Assembly (NCBI RefSeq): GCF_049800835.1
Contig: NZ_JBNAFU010000001.1
Coordinates: 1-64,000 of the forward strand
Direction: 5' to 3'
Source of the DNA: Dinoroseobacter sp049800835
GTDB taxonomy: Bacteria > Pseudomonadota > Alphaproteobacteria > Rhodobacterales > Rhodobacteraceae
Length of the DNA stretch: 64,000 nt
The translations under genes were made by a program, and so were the position numbers. Positions 17,630-26,192 of the stretch are shown piece after piece (the first letter of the stretch is position 1; each line of letters begins with the position of its first letter). The notes beneath the pieces were generated by a model that was given only the letters and a program-made list of their open reading frames with translations, was not told the origin of the DNA and made no database searches.

Positions 17630-18523
17630 ATGCTCAGGACACTTCTCGCGGCAACGGCTTTGACCGCAGCTTTCGCGGGCGCGGCTTTGGCCGATGACCG
17701 GTTCAAGGCGGTCACGACGTTCACCGTGATCGCGGACATGGCCCAGAACGTCGCCGGGGATGCGGCGGAGGTGGTTTCGATAACGAAACCGGGGGCCGAG
17801 ATACACGGCTATCAACCGACGCCGCGCGATCTGCTGAAAGCGCAGGATGCCGATCTGATCCTGTGGAACGGCTTGAACCTGGAGCTGTGGTTCGAGCAGT
17901 TCTTCGGCAATCTGCGCGATGTGCCGGCCGCGACACTGACAGAGGGGATCGACCCGGTCTCGATCGCCACGGGCAGCTATGAGGGCAAGCCCAATCCGCA
18001 CGCCTGGATGTCGCTGGATAACGCGCTGATCTACGTCGACAACATCCGCGACGCGTTCATCGAGCACGACCCCGACAATGCCGAGACGTATCGCGCCAAT
18101 GCCGAAGTCTACAAGGCGCAGATCACGGACACGATCGCGCCGTTGCGCGCGCGCGTGCAACAGGTGCCTGCCGCGCAGCGCTGGCTGGTCAGTTGCGAGG
18201 GCGCGTTCAGCTACCTGGCCCGCGATTTCGGGATGCAGGAATTGTACCTCTGGCCAATGAACGCGGACGAAACCGGCACGCCGCAACAGGTGCGCAAGGT
18301 GATCGACGGCGTGCGTGAAAACAACATCCCGGCGGTCTTCTGCGAAAGCACCGTGAACAACGATCCGGCCCATCAGGTCGCGCGGGAAACCGGCGCGGAG
18401 TTTGGCGGCGTCCTGTACGTGGACAGCCTGACGGAGGCGGACGGGCCGGTGCCGACCTATCTGGACCTGCTGCGGGTCACGTCCGAAACCCTTGCAACAG
18501 GGCTGAGCCCAACGGTGAATTGA
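17630..18523 (+). CDS. sitA: Manganese/iron ABC transporter binding protein
   Basis: Periplasmic cluster A-I metal-binding protein, 297 residues, with Sec signal MLRTLLAATALTAAFAGAALA. Metal ligands of the family are visible: His in GAEIHGYQPTPRD, His in NPHAWMS, Glu in SCEGAFSYLARDFG, and a late acidic ligand region. No His-rich loop of the ZnuA kind is present, which favours Mn or Fe over Zn. ATG 17630 is chosen; a TTG at 17603 is in frame but would put residues before the signal. It begins sitABCD, behind two Mur-like palindromes. Confidence 0.93.
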   Translation: MLRTLLAATALTAAFAGAALADDRFKAVTTFTVIADMAQNVAGDAAEVVSITKPGAEIHGYQPTPRDLLKAQDADLILWNGLNLELWFEQFFGNLRDVPAATLTEGIDPVSIATGSYEGKPNPHAWMSLDNALIYVDNIRDAFIEHDPDNAETYRANAEVYKAQITDTIAPLRARVQQVPAAQRWLVSCEGAFSYLARDFGMQELYLWPMNADETGTPQQVRKVIDGVRENNIPAVFCESTVNNDPAHQVARETGAEFGGVLYVDSLTEADGPVPTYLDLLRVTSETLATGLSPTVN

Positions 18524-18526
18524 CCC

Positions 18527-19441
18527 ATGCGTGACCTTGCCCCGGACACCAACACCGACTTCGCGGGCCTGCGGGCCCGCGATGTCACCGTGACCTACCG
18601 CAATGGGCTGACCGCCCTGACAGCGGCCAGTTTCGAGGTGCCCGCAGGGTCGATTACCGCGCTGGTTGGCGTGAACGGGGCAGGGAAATCCACGCTGTTC
18701 AAGGCGATCATGGGGTTCGTGCCGGTTGCGCAGGGCGAAATCGACATTCTGGGCATGTCCGTCAAGGAGGCGCTGCGGCGCAACATCGTGGCCTACGTCC
18801 CGCAGGCCGAAGAGGTCGACTGGGCCTTTCCGGTGCTTGTCGAAGACGTGGTGATGATGGGGCGCTACGGGCATATGGGCCTGCTGCGGCGGCCACGCGC
18901 CACAGACCGCGCGGTGGTTGCCGAAGCGCTGGAGCGGGTTGGCATGAGCGCCTATCGCACGCGGCAAATCGGAGAGCTGTCCGGCGGGCAACGCAAGCGG
19001 GTGTTTCTGGCCCGCGCGCTCGCGCAGGAAGGGCAGGTCATCCTGCTGGATGAGCCTTTCACCGGCGTGGATGTCCAGACCGAGGAGGCGATCATCGCCC
19101 TGTTGCGCGACCTGCGGGACGAGGGACGGGTGATGCTCGTCTCGACCCACAACCTCGGGTCAGTGCCGGAGTTCTGCGACCGGACGATTTTGGTCAAGGG
19201 TACGGTTCTGGGCTACGGGCCGACCGAGACGACATTTACCCAGGCCAATCTGGAGGCCGCATTCGGCGGCGTGCTGCGCCACTTCGTGCTGGAAGGGTCG
19301 GAGTTGCATGACGATGACGACGCGCGCAAGGTGATGATCTTCACCGATGATGAGCGTCCGCTCGTGACCTATGACGAGGTCACGCAGACCACGTCGCCCG
19401 TACCCGCACAGCAGGCGCGCAAACCGGGCGAGGGGCCATGA
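18527..19441 (+). CDS. sitB: Manganese/iron ABC transporter ATPase
   Basis: Cytoplasmic ATPase of the Mn/Fe importer, 304 residues. Walker A GVNGAGKST, signature LSGGQRKRVFLARAL, Walker B VILLDEP and the switch His in STHNLGS are present. It starts 3 bases after the sitA stop and its stop overlaps the sitC start (ATGA at 19438). A C-terminal tail of about 55 residues after the ATPase core is acidic then Pro/Thr rich (ELHDDDDARK), typical of the SitB/MntB branch. Confidence 0.94.
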   Translation: MRDLAPDTNTDFAGLRARDVTVTYRNGLTALTAASFEVPAGSITALVGVNGAGKSTLFKAIMGFVPVAQGEIDILGMSVKEALRRNIVAYVPQAEEVDWAFPVLVEDVVMMGRYGHMGLLRRPRATDRAVVAEALERVGMSAYRTRQIGELSGGQRKRVFLARALAQEGQVILLDEPFTGVDVQTEEAIIALLRDLRDEGRVMLVSTHNLGSVPEFCDRTILVKGTVLGYGPTETTFTQANLEAAFGGVLRHFVLEGSELHDDDDARKVMIFTDDERPLVTYDEVTQTTSPVPAQQARKPGEGP

Positions 19442-20298
19442 CCACCCTGCTGGAGCCGTTCGCCTATGGCTACATGACCAACGCGATCTGGGTCAGTGCG
19501 CTGGTCGGCGCGGTCTGTGCGTTCCTGTCGGCCTACCTCATGCTGAAGGGCTGGTCGCTGATCGGCGACGCGCTGAGCCACGCGATCGTGCCGGGAGTGG
19601 CGGGCGCGTACATGCTGGGTCTGCCGTTCGCGCTTGGCGCGTTTCTGGCGGGCGGACTGGCGGCGGGCGCCATGCTGTTTCTGAACCAGCGCTCGGGCCT
19701 CAAAGAGGACGCGATCATCGGTCTGATCTTCACCGCGTTTTTCGGGTTGGGGTTGTTCATGGTCTCGGTCAGCCCGGTGCAGATCGATGTGCAGACGATC
19801 CTGCTGGGCAACATCCTGGCGATCAGTCCGGGTGACACGGTGCAACTGGTCATCATTGGCGTGGTGTCGATGGCGGTGCTCCTGGTGCTGTGGAAGGACC
19901 TGATGGTGGCGTTTTTCGATGAGAACCACGCACGGTCCATCGGCTTACGCCCCGGGTTTCTGAAGTTCGTGTTCTTCGTCTTGCTGGCGGCCTGCACGGT
20001 GGCGGCGTTGCAGACCGTGGGCGCGTTTCTGGTCATTGCGATGGTGGTGACGCCGGGGGCGACGGCGTACCTGCTGACCGACCGGTTTCCGCGTTTGCTG
20101 ATGGTGTCCGTTGCCATCGGGGCGGGGACGGCGGCGGTGGGCGCATATCTGTCCTACTTCATCGATGGGGCGACCGGCGGCGTGATCATCACCCTGCAAA
20201 CGCTGCTGTTCCTGCTGGCGTTTGTGTTTGCGCCCAAGCACGGGCTTCTGGCCTCCAAGCGCCGGGCCGCGGACGCGCTGCGAAAGGGGCCGGCATGA
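19438..20298 (+). CDS. sitC: Manganese/iron ABC transporter permease
   Basis: ABC-3 family inner-membrane permease, 286 residues, eight or nine hydrophobic helices. Family hallmarks are LMLKGWSLIGDALSHAIVPG near residue 40 and VGAFLVIAMVVTPGATAYLL later. It overlaps sitB by 4 bases at the start and sitD by 4 at the end, so all four sit genes are translationally coupled. Forms the channel with SitD. Confidence 0.94.
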   Translation: MTTLLEPFAYGYMTNAIWVSALVGAVCAFLSAYLMLKGWSLIGDALSHAIVPGVAGAYMLGLPFALGAFLAGGLAAGAMLFLNQRSGLKEDAIIGLIFTAFFGLGLFMVSVSPVQIDVQTILLGNILAISPGDTVQLVIIGVVSMAVLLVLWKDLMVAFFDENHARSIGLRPGFLKFVFFVLLAACTVAALQTVGAFLVIAMVVTPGATAYLLTDRFPRLLMVSVAIGAGTAAVGAYLSYFIDGATGGVIITLQTLLFLLAFVFAPKHGLLASKRRAADALRKGPA

Positions 20299-21167
20299 TC
20301 GAGACGCTGCTTGCCCCGTTCCTGTTTCCGTTCATGCAGAACGCGTTCCTGATCGCGGTCCTGATCGGGGTGCCCTGTGCGGTGCTGTCGTGTTTCGTCG
20401 TGCTGAAGGGCTGGTCCCTGATGGGGGATGCGATCAGCCACGCGGTGCTGCCGGGGATCGTGCTGGCCTATATCGCGGGCATTCCACTGATTGTCGGCGC
20501 GTTTGCGGCGGGTATGTTCTGCGCGCTGTCGGTCGGGTATCTGGGCGTCAACAGCCGGGTGAAGCAGGACACGGTGATGGGTGTCGTGTTTTCGGGCATG
20601 TTCGGGATCGGTCTGGTTCTTTATACAAAGACCGAAACCTCGGTGCATCTGGATCACATCCTGCTGGGCAACATGCTGGGCGTCGGGACGGCGGATCTGT
20701 GGACTGCCGGGATCATCGCTGGCGTGGTTTGCCTGGTCATGGCGGTGAAGTGGCGCGATTTCCTGCTGCATGCGTTTGACCCGGCGCAGGCCCATGCGGT
20801 GGGCTTGCGCACGGGCTGGTTGCACTACGGGATGCTGGCGCTGATTTCGCTGACCATCGTTGCGGTGCTGAAGGCGGTGGGCATCGTGCTGGCCATAGGT
20901 CTGCTGATCGCGCCGGGGGCGATCGCGTTCCTGATCACGCGGCGGTTTGAGCGGATGCTCGTCTGGGCGGTGGGGTTGACCGTGCTGGCGGGGATCGGTG
21001 GCGTTTATGCGAGCTTCTGGCTTGACTCCGCACCGGCGCCGACGGTGATCCTGATCCTGACGGCGATGTTTTTGGTCGCGTTCGTGCGGCGGATGGTGCT
21101 GGCCCGGCGCAGCACACAGATCGGGGCGGCGCAGCCCTCTCAGGAGGTGGGGCTGCCGGCCCCGTGA
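20295..21167 (+). CDS. sitD: Manganese/iron ABC transporter permease
   Basis: Second ABC-3 permease, 290 residues, paralogous to SitC: VVLKGWSLMGDAISHAVLPG and AVGIVLAIGLLIAPGAIAFL. Two different permeases mark SitABCD/MntABCD as opposed to the three-gene Znu system. Starts by ATGA overlap with sitC. Its last 28 bases overlap the 3' end of the convergent glucokinase gene, so no separate terminator fits between them. Confidence 0.94.
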   Translation: MIETLLAPFLFPFMQNAFLIAVLIGVPCAVLSCFVVLKGWSLMGDAISHAVLPGIVLAYIAGIPLIVGAFAAGMFCALSVGYLGVNSRVKQDTVMGVVFSGMFGIGLVLYTKTETSVHLDHILLGNMLGVGTADLWTAGIIAGVVCLVMAVKWRDFLLHAFDPAQAHAVGLRTGWLHYGMLALISLTIVAVLKAVGIVLAIGLLIAPGAIAFLITRRFERMLVWAVGLTVLAGIGGVYASFWLDSAPAPTVILILTAMFLVAFVRRMVLARRSTQIGAAQPSQEVGLPAP

Positions 21168-22126
21168 TGCGCGCCTTGCGCAAGATAGGCCGCGCAACCG
21201 GTCAGCGCGGCGAAGTCATCCTCCAGCAGCCAGACCGGGAACTGGCGCATGAACCCGGCGAACCGGCCCTTGTTGGCAAAGGCCTCGGCAAAGCTCATCT
21301 GTTCCAGGTAGGGGCCCATTGCGCGGGCCACGCCGCCCACCAGATAGACCCCGCCGAAGGGCAGGTGGATGAGCGAGAGGTTGCCCGCAACCGTGCCCAT
21401 CAACCCGATGAAAAGCTCCAGCGTGTCGAGCGCGTGGCGGTCGCCTGCGGCGGCGCGCGCCATTATCTCGGCCGCAGGCGGGACGGCGCGGTCCGGGTCG
21501 GCGGCCAGAAAGGCATGGACCCGCTCGATCCCGCGACCCGACAGGACATCCTCGACCGCCGGAAAGCCATGGGCGGTTTCGACGAACCGGCACAGGCGCA
21601 ATTCGCGTTCCGTGCGCACGGGCAGGTTGGCGTGACCCGCCTCGGACGGGCAGACATGGCGCCCGCCGGGGGTGTGCAGCACGGCGGCGGCGTTGAAGCC
21701 CGTGCCGATGCCGATCATCAGGCAGGTCTCGGTCCGGGCCGGGGCGGGGCGTGCGATGACCGGGGTCAGCGCCCCCGGTGCGATATCGCCCAACGCATAG
21801 CCCTGCGCTACGAGGTCGTTGAGAAGCGCCACATGGGCGGCGCCGGTTGCGTCGCGCAAGAGCGCTTCGTCCATGCGCCAGTCGAGATTGGTGAGGCTGC
21901 CGACACCGTCGCGGGTTGGCCCGGCCAGCGCCACGCAGGCCCCTGAGACTGTACCCCCGACGCGTTCAAGGTAGGTGCGCAACACCTTGTCGAGGCTGGG
22001 ATATTCGGCGTTGCGGAACTTCGTGACCGTTTCGGCACGCACCATCGTTCCATCGGCCAAGGCCACACGCGTGTTTGTTCCGCCGATATCGGCGACCAGC
22101 ACGGGGGCAGTCTGGGGATGGGCCAT
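21140..22126 (-). CDS. glk: Glucokinase
   Basis: Phosphorylates glucose released by the neighbouring glucosidases to glucose 6-phosphate with ATP. The 328-residue protein belongs to the Glk (E. coli-type) family: phosphate loop ADIGGTNTRVAL, CVALAGP, NDLVAQGYAL containing the catalytic Asp, IGIGTGFN and PSEAGHANLP. CGGAGACGACC precedes ATG 22126. It lies 37 bases after the beta-glucosidase gene and shares its strand with aglR, completing a sugar-use operon. Its 3' end overlaps sitD by 28 bases. Confidence 0.94.
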   Translation of the reverse strand: MAHPQTAPVLVADIGGTNTRVALADGTMVRAETVTKFRNAEYPSLDKVLRTYLERVGGTVSGACVALAGPTRDGVGSLTNLDWRMDEALLRDATGAAHVALLNDLVAQGYALGDIAPGALTPVIARPAPARTETCLMIGIGTGFNAAAVLHTPGGRHVCPSEAGHANLPVRTERELRLCRFVETAHGFPAVEDVLSGRGIERVHAFLAADPDRAVPPAAEIMARAAAGDRHALDTLELFIGLMGTVAGNLSLIHLPFGGVYLVGGVARAMGPYLEQMSFAEAFANKGRFAGFMRQFPVWLLEDDFAALTGCAAYLAQGAHHGAGSPTS

Positions 22127-22163
22127 GGTCGTCTCCGGCAGAATCGGCGCGGGTGTGTTTGCG

Positions 22164-23477
22164 CTAACGGCTTAACGCCTTTGCCAACGCCTCGAAAGAG
22201 GCTTTGGGGCGGCGGGCCAGCGTTTCGAAATCGACCTCGACCAGCCCGAAGCGCTTGCCATACCCGAAAGCCCATTCGTAATTGTCCATCAGCGACCAGA
22301 CAAAATACCCCGCCACGGGCACCCCGTTGGCCAGCGCCGACTGGACCGAGGCAAGGTGCCGGGCGAGATAGGAAATGCGGTCCTCATCATGCAGGCCGGA
22401 TGCTGCGGCCATTCCGTTTTCTGTCACGTAGAGTGGCGTGTCGCCGGTGTAGTCCTGCGCGACAGACACCAGGAAATCTGCGAGACCTTGTGGGTAAATC
22501 TCCCAATCGAGGTCGGTCTTGGGCAGGGGGCCGGGCACTTCGGCAAGACGGGGCCATGGCCCGTCTGCCGCGGCGATGCGCTTGCAGGTATAGTAGTTCA
22601 ACCCGACCCAGTCGAGCGGGGCGGAGATGGCATTCATGTCCTCCTGCCAGCCCAACGGCAGGTGCGGGCCCAGCCCGTCAAGCGCGGCGTCGGGATAGGT
22701 CCCTTTGGTCAGACCCTGCAGGAAGAACCGGTTGAAGAGGCTGTCATGGCGTGCGGCGGCGGCGCGGTCGGCAGCGACGTCGCTGGCGGGCAAGGCCGCC
22801 TCCAGGTTGATGACCGCGCCGAGGTTCGGTTGCCCCCGCGCGCGCATCCGACCGATCGCCTCCGCATGGGATAACAGGATGTGATGCATTGCCCGCGCGG
22901 TGGCGCGAATGTCCCGCAGGCCCGGCGCATGGTGGCCGGTGAAGTGGCCCAGCCAGCCCACGCAGACAGGTTCGTTGATCGGGGCGACGGACCACACGCG
23001 GTCGCCGATCCGGTCCAGCAGGGTGTCGGTGTAGTCGCCAAACCACTGCGCGATATCGCGGTTGCGCCAGCCGCCAAGGTCCGCCAAGGCGGACGGAAGT
23101 TCCCAATGATACAGCGTCAGCGCGGGTTTGATGCCGCGCGCCACCAGCCCGTCGACCAGCCGGTCATAGAAATCCAGCCCCGCCGTGTTGACCGGCCCGC
23201 GCCCATCCGGCAGCACGCGCGCCCAGCTGGCTGAAAAACGATACGCGTCCACGCCAAGCGTGGCCAGCAGATCGAGATCTGCGTCGAGGCGCGAAAGGTG
23301 GTCGCAGGCGACTGCGCCATCTTCGGCGCCGATGACATTGCCGGGCACGGCGGCGAAGTCATCCCAATGGGTGCGCCCCGCACCGCCCCGGGCATGGCCT
23401 TCGATCTGGTAGGCGGAAGTCGCAGTGCCAAACACAAACCCGCCCGGAAACCGGCTGCGCGTGGGAAGCGTGGTCAT
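22164..23477 (-). CDS. Beta-glucosidase, GH family 1
   Basis: Hydrolyses beta-glucosides or related aryl/alkyl glycosides. The 437-residue cytoplasmic TIM-barrel has the GH1 N-terminal signature FVFGTATSAYQIEG, acid/base E169 in APINEPVC and nucleophile E353 in YVTENGMAA. ATG 23477 overlaps the aglR stop (ATGA); an in-frame GTG at 23492 would add five residues. No signal peptide, so the substrate must be imported, presumably by the divergent Agl transporter. A beta-glucosidase beside an alpha-glucoside importer suggests a broader glucoside range. Confidence 0.93.
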   Translation of the reverse strand: MTTLPTRSRFPGGFVFGTATSAYQIEGHARGGAGRTHWDDFAAVPGNVIGAEDGAVACDHLSRLDADLDLLATLGVDAYRFSASWARVLPDGRGPVNTAGLDFYDRLVDGLVARGIKPALTLYHWELPSALADLGGWRNRDIAQWFGDYTDTLLDRIGDRVWSVAPINEPVCVGWLGHFTGHHAPGLRDIRATARAMHHILLSHAEAIGRMRARGQPNLGAVINLEAALPASDVAADRAAAARHDSLFNRFFLQGLTKGTYPDAALDGLGPHLPLGWQEDMNAISAPLDWVGLNYYTCKRIAAADGPWPRLAEVPGPLPKTDLDWEIYPQGLADFLVSVAQDYTGDTPLYVTENGMAAASGLHDEDRISYLARHLASVQSALANGVPVAGYFVWSLMDNYEWAFGYGKRFGLVEVDFETLARRPKASFEALAKALSR

Positions 23478-24505
23478 TGCGCCGTCGGACACGGGCCTGT
23501 CGAAGACCCCAGCGTCAGGTCACATTCCCACAACTCCTGTGCAGGGGCCGCGTTCGGATTGGCGATTTGCGCGAGCAGGAGTTCCGCGGTGCGCCGTCCG
23601 GCATCACGGACCGATGACCGTGTGGCGGTGAAAACCGGCTCGGACGCGCCATTGCGCAGGTAGCTGATCTCGTCATCATGGGTGACGACCGAGATGTCCC
23701 GCCCCATCTGCAACCCATGCTGTGCAATAGCCCGGCGCACACCGATGGCCACGATGATCGACGAGACAAGGAACGCGGTTGGCGGCTTTGGCAGTGTCAG
23801 CATCCGGCAGGCGGAGGCGTAGCCGAAGGTCTCGGTCATCTCGTCCGACACCATCAGGTCCGGGCGCGCCGGCACTGCGGCGTCCGACAGAGCCGCTTCG
23901 AAACCGCGCCGGCGGCGGATGGCGAAGTCCATATGCTCGTCGCCATTGATCAGGGCGATGTCACGGTGTCCGAGGTCGATCAGCAGCTTGGTCGCCCGTT
24001 CGAAGGCGCGGGCGTTGTTGATGTCGAGCCAGCTGTAGTCGCTATCCTCGATCGGAGCGCGCCCGTGAAAGACAAAAGGCAGGCGCACCTCGCGCAGCAG
24101 CTCGATCCGGGGATCCTCCAGCCTTGGGGCATGGACGATCACGCCATCCACGGCCTTGCGCGCGGCCAGATCGCGATAGGCGTCCAGTTCCTTTTCGATG
24201 TGTACGTTGGACAGGATCATGTCGTACCCGGCGGCGGCATAGGTCTCACCCGCGCCGGCGATGAAGTCACCGAAAATCGGATTGACCATCTCCGTCGTGC
24301 TGGAGGTCGGGATGACGTGCCCGATGGTCATCGCGCGTCCGGTTGCAAGCGATTTGGCTTGCGACGATGGCGAATAGTTATGCTCCTTCGCGGCCGCGAG
24401 GATCCGCCTTCGCGTCGCTTCCGACACTTCGGGGTAGCCGTTGAGCGCACGACTCACCGTTGTTGGCGAGAGGCCAAGTTTCTCCGAGAGCTGTTTGAGG
24501 TTCAT
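23474..24505 (-). CDS. aglR: LacI-family repressor of alpha-glucoside genes
   Basis: 343-residue LacI/GalR regulator: HTH at residues 1-50 (LKQLSEKLGLSPTTVSRALN), hinge SQAKSLATGRA, then a periplasmic-binding-protein-like effector domain. It is divergent from aglEFGAK and first in the aglR-bgl-glk run, the position of AglR in other alphaproteobacteria. The likely operator is the perfect palindrome CCAAAGCGCTTTGG upstream of aglE. The binding site before ATG 24505 is weak. Effector probably an alpha-glucoside or glucose (inference). Confidence 0.88.
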   Translation of the reverse strand: MNLKQLSEKLGLSPTTVSRALNGYPEVSEATRRRILAAAKEHNYSPSSQAKSLATGRAMTIGHVIPTSSTTEMVNPIFGDFIAGAGETYAAAGYDMILSNVHIEKELDAYRDLAARKAVDGVIVHAPRLEDPRIELLREVRLPFVFHGRAPIEDSDYSWLDINNARAFERATKLLIDLGHRDIALINGDEHMDFAIRRRRGFEAALSDAAVPARPDLMVSDEMTETFGYASACRMLTLPKPPTAFLVSSIIVAIGVRRAIAQHGLQMGRDISVVTHDDEISYLRNGASEPVFTATRSSVRDAGRRTAELLLAQIANPNAAPAQELWECDLTLGSSTGPCPTAQ

Positions 24506-24645
24506 CAGGGCCGTAACTGGTTAGCGAGTGTTCGGTAAGTGTAAGCTGCGAAAACCGTGTTCGTCAAAAGCATAAAACACCGGCACTGACCTTGGGTCAT
24601 CCGCGCAGGTTGCAAAAGAACTAGGCAAGAGTGGGATTTGTATGA

Positions 24646-24696
24646 TTGACTTATGCCGTGGGTTTGAAGATTGTAACTGCATCCAAAGCGCTTTGG
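24646..24696 (+). promoter_or_regulatory. aglE promoter region with LacI-type operator
   Basis: TTGACT (24646-24651) fits a -35; the -10 region around 24669-24677 (GATTGTAAC) is weak. Just downstream, CCAAAGCGCTTTGG (24683-24696) is a perfect 14-bp palindrome with a central CG, the usual form of LacI-family operators. It would lie over the start of transcription, about 72 bases before aglE, so AglR would repress there. A smaller palindrome TGACC-TTG-GGTCA lies at 24587-24599 nearer aglR. The rest of the 262-base gap shows nothing clear. Confidence 0.6.
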
Positions 24697-24767
24697 GCGA
24701 TGAAATTCGTTCTGGGGCGGGATTTGAACAGGCGGCTCCGAAAGACGTGCCGCGAGGGAGGATATCG

Positions 24768-26126
24768 ATGAAGAGATCGCTTTTGGCGAGTGCTGCGGCA
24801 CTGGCCCTGTGCGCGCAGTCGGGCCATGCCGGCGGGCATTTGCCCTTTGCCGAGGGCGAAGGTGCATTCAACTGGGACAGCTATGCCGCCTATGCGGCAG
24901 CCACGGACTTGTCGGGGCAATCACTGGCTATTTTCGGCCCCTGGCTGGCGGGTGAGGCTGACGCGTTCACGGCGCTGGTCAACTACTTCAACGAGGCAAC
25001 GGGGGCGCAGGCCACCTATGTGGGGTCCGACAGTCTGGAGCAGCAGATCGTTATTGATGCCGAGGCCGGATCGGCCCCGGACCTGACGGTATTTCCGCAA
25101 CCGGGACTGGCTGCGACGATGGCCGGGCGCGGGTTCCTGACGCCGCTGCCCGACGGGTCGGCAGATTGGATACGCGACAACTATGCCGCCGGGCAGTCTT
25201 GGATCGATCTGGGCACCTATGCGAATGAGGGCGGCGCAGACGAGCTTTACGGGTTCTTCTTCAACGTGAACGTCAAGTCGCTGGTCTGGTACATTCCCGA
25301 GAATTTCGAGGATTTCGAGTACGAGATCCCCGAGTCGATGGAAGAATTCAAGGCGTTGATGGACCAGATGGTTGCCGATGGTCAGACACCGCTTTGCGTG
25401 GGGCTCGGGTCGGGTGGCGCGACGGGCTGGCCTGCGACCGACTGGGTCGAGGACCTGATGCTGCGCACCCAGCCACCCGAGGTTTACGATGCCTGGGTCA
25501 GCAACGAGATGCCATTTGACGATCCGCGTGTTGTCGCCGCGATCGAAGAGTATGGCAGCTTCACCCGCAATGATGATTACGTGGTCGGCAACGCCAATGA
25601 CACCGCGTCCATCGACTTCCGCGAAAGCCCCAAGGGTCTGTTCGCTTCGCCGCCCGAATGCATGATGCACCGTCAGGCAAGCTTTATTCCGGCGTACTTC
25701 CCCGAGGGCACGGAACTGGGCGAGGATGCGGATTTCTTCTACTTCCCGGCCTATGCCGAGAAGGACCTCGGCACGCCGGTTCTGGGGGCGGGTACCCTGT
25801 TCGCGATCACCAACGACAACCCGGCGGCAGGCGCGTTTCTGGAGTTTCTGCAAACGCCGTTTGCCCATGAGGTCATGATGGCGCAGGACGGCTTCCTGAC
25901 CCCGTACACAGGGGCGAACCCGGACGCCTATGCATCGGACACGCTGCGCAAGCAGGGGGCGATCCTGACCAATGCGACCACGTTCCGGTTTGATGGCTCC
26001 GACCTGATGCCGGGCGGCGTGGGCGCGGGCACGTTCTGGACCGGCATGGTCGATTACTCTTCGGGCGCGAAGACCGCCGCGGAGGCGGCGTCTGAGATCC
26101 AGTCGAGCTGGGACGCGTTGAAATAA
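24768..26126 (+). CDS. aglE: Alpha-glucoside ABC transporter binding protein
   Basis: Periplasmic solute-binding protein of the CUT1 family, 452 residues, signal MKRSLLASAAALALCAQSGHA. The mature protein has the AglE-like segment GSDSLEQQIVIDAEAGSAPD and Trp-rich sugar-contact regions (GATGWPATDWVEDL). GAGGGAGGATATCG precedes ATG 24768; the frame is open upstream without support. In Sinorhizobium meliloti, AglE binds sucrose, trehalose, maltose and similar disaccharides. It leads aglEFGAK and is followed by a strong hairpin. Confidence 0.93.
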   Translation: MKRSLLASAAALALCAQSGHAGGHLPFAEGEGAFNWDSYAAYAAATDLSGQSLAIFGPWLAGEADAFTALVNYFNEATGAQATYVGSDSLEQQIVIDAEAGSAPDLTVFPQPGLAATMAGRGFLTPLPDGSADWIRDNYAAGQSWIDLGTYANEGGADELYGFFFNVNVKSLVWYIPENFEDFEYEIPESMEEFKALMDQMVADGQTPLCVGLGSGGATGWPATDWVEDLMLRTQPPEVYDAWVSNEMPFDDPRVVAAIEEYGSFTRNDDYVVGNANDTASIDFRESPKGLFASPPECMMHRQASFIPAYFPEGTELGEDADFFYFPAYAEKDLGTPVLGAGTLFAITNDNPAAGAFLEFLQTPFAHEVMMAQDGFLTPYTGANPDAYASDTLRKQGAILTNATTFRFDGSDLMPGGVGAGTFWTGMVDYSSGAKTAAEAASEIQSSWDALK

Positions 26127-26134
26127 AGCGCTGC

Positions 26135-26162
26135 GCGCCGCCCGAAATCACCCGGGCGGCGC
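26135..26162 (+). terminator. Intercistronic hairpin aglE-aglF
   Basis: Perfect 10-bp stem GCGCCGCCCG / CGGGCGGCGC with an 8-base loop, 8 bases after the aglE stop, with no T tract. Like the malE-malF hairpins of other bacteria it more likely protects aglE mRNA from 3' decay than ends transcription, giving more binding protein than permease. Confidence 0.55.
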
Positions 26163-26192
26163 ACCATCCGATCACGGCGCGAGGAGGGGACC

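Noticed and set aside
17582..19150. 522-codon minus-strand open frame
   Set aside because: Antisense to sitA and sitB, which carry full family motifs.
21140..21167. 28-base overlap of sitD and glk as a possible assembly error
   Set aside because: Both C-termini look natural; short convergent overlaps occur in compact genomes.
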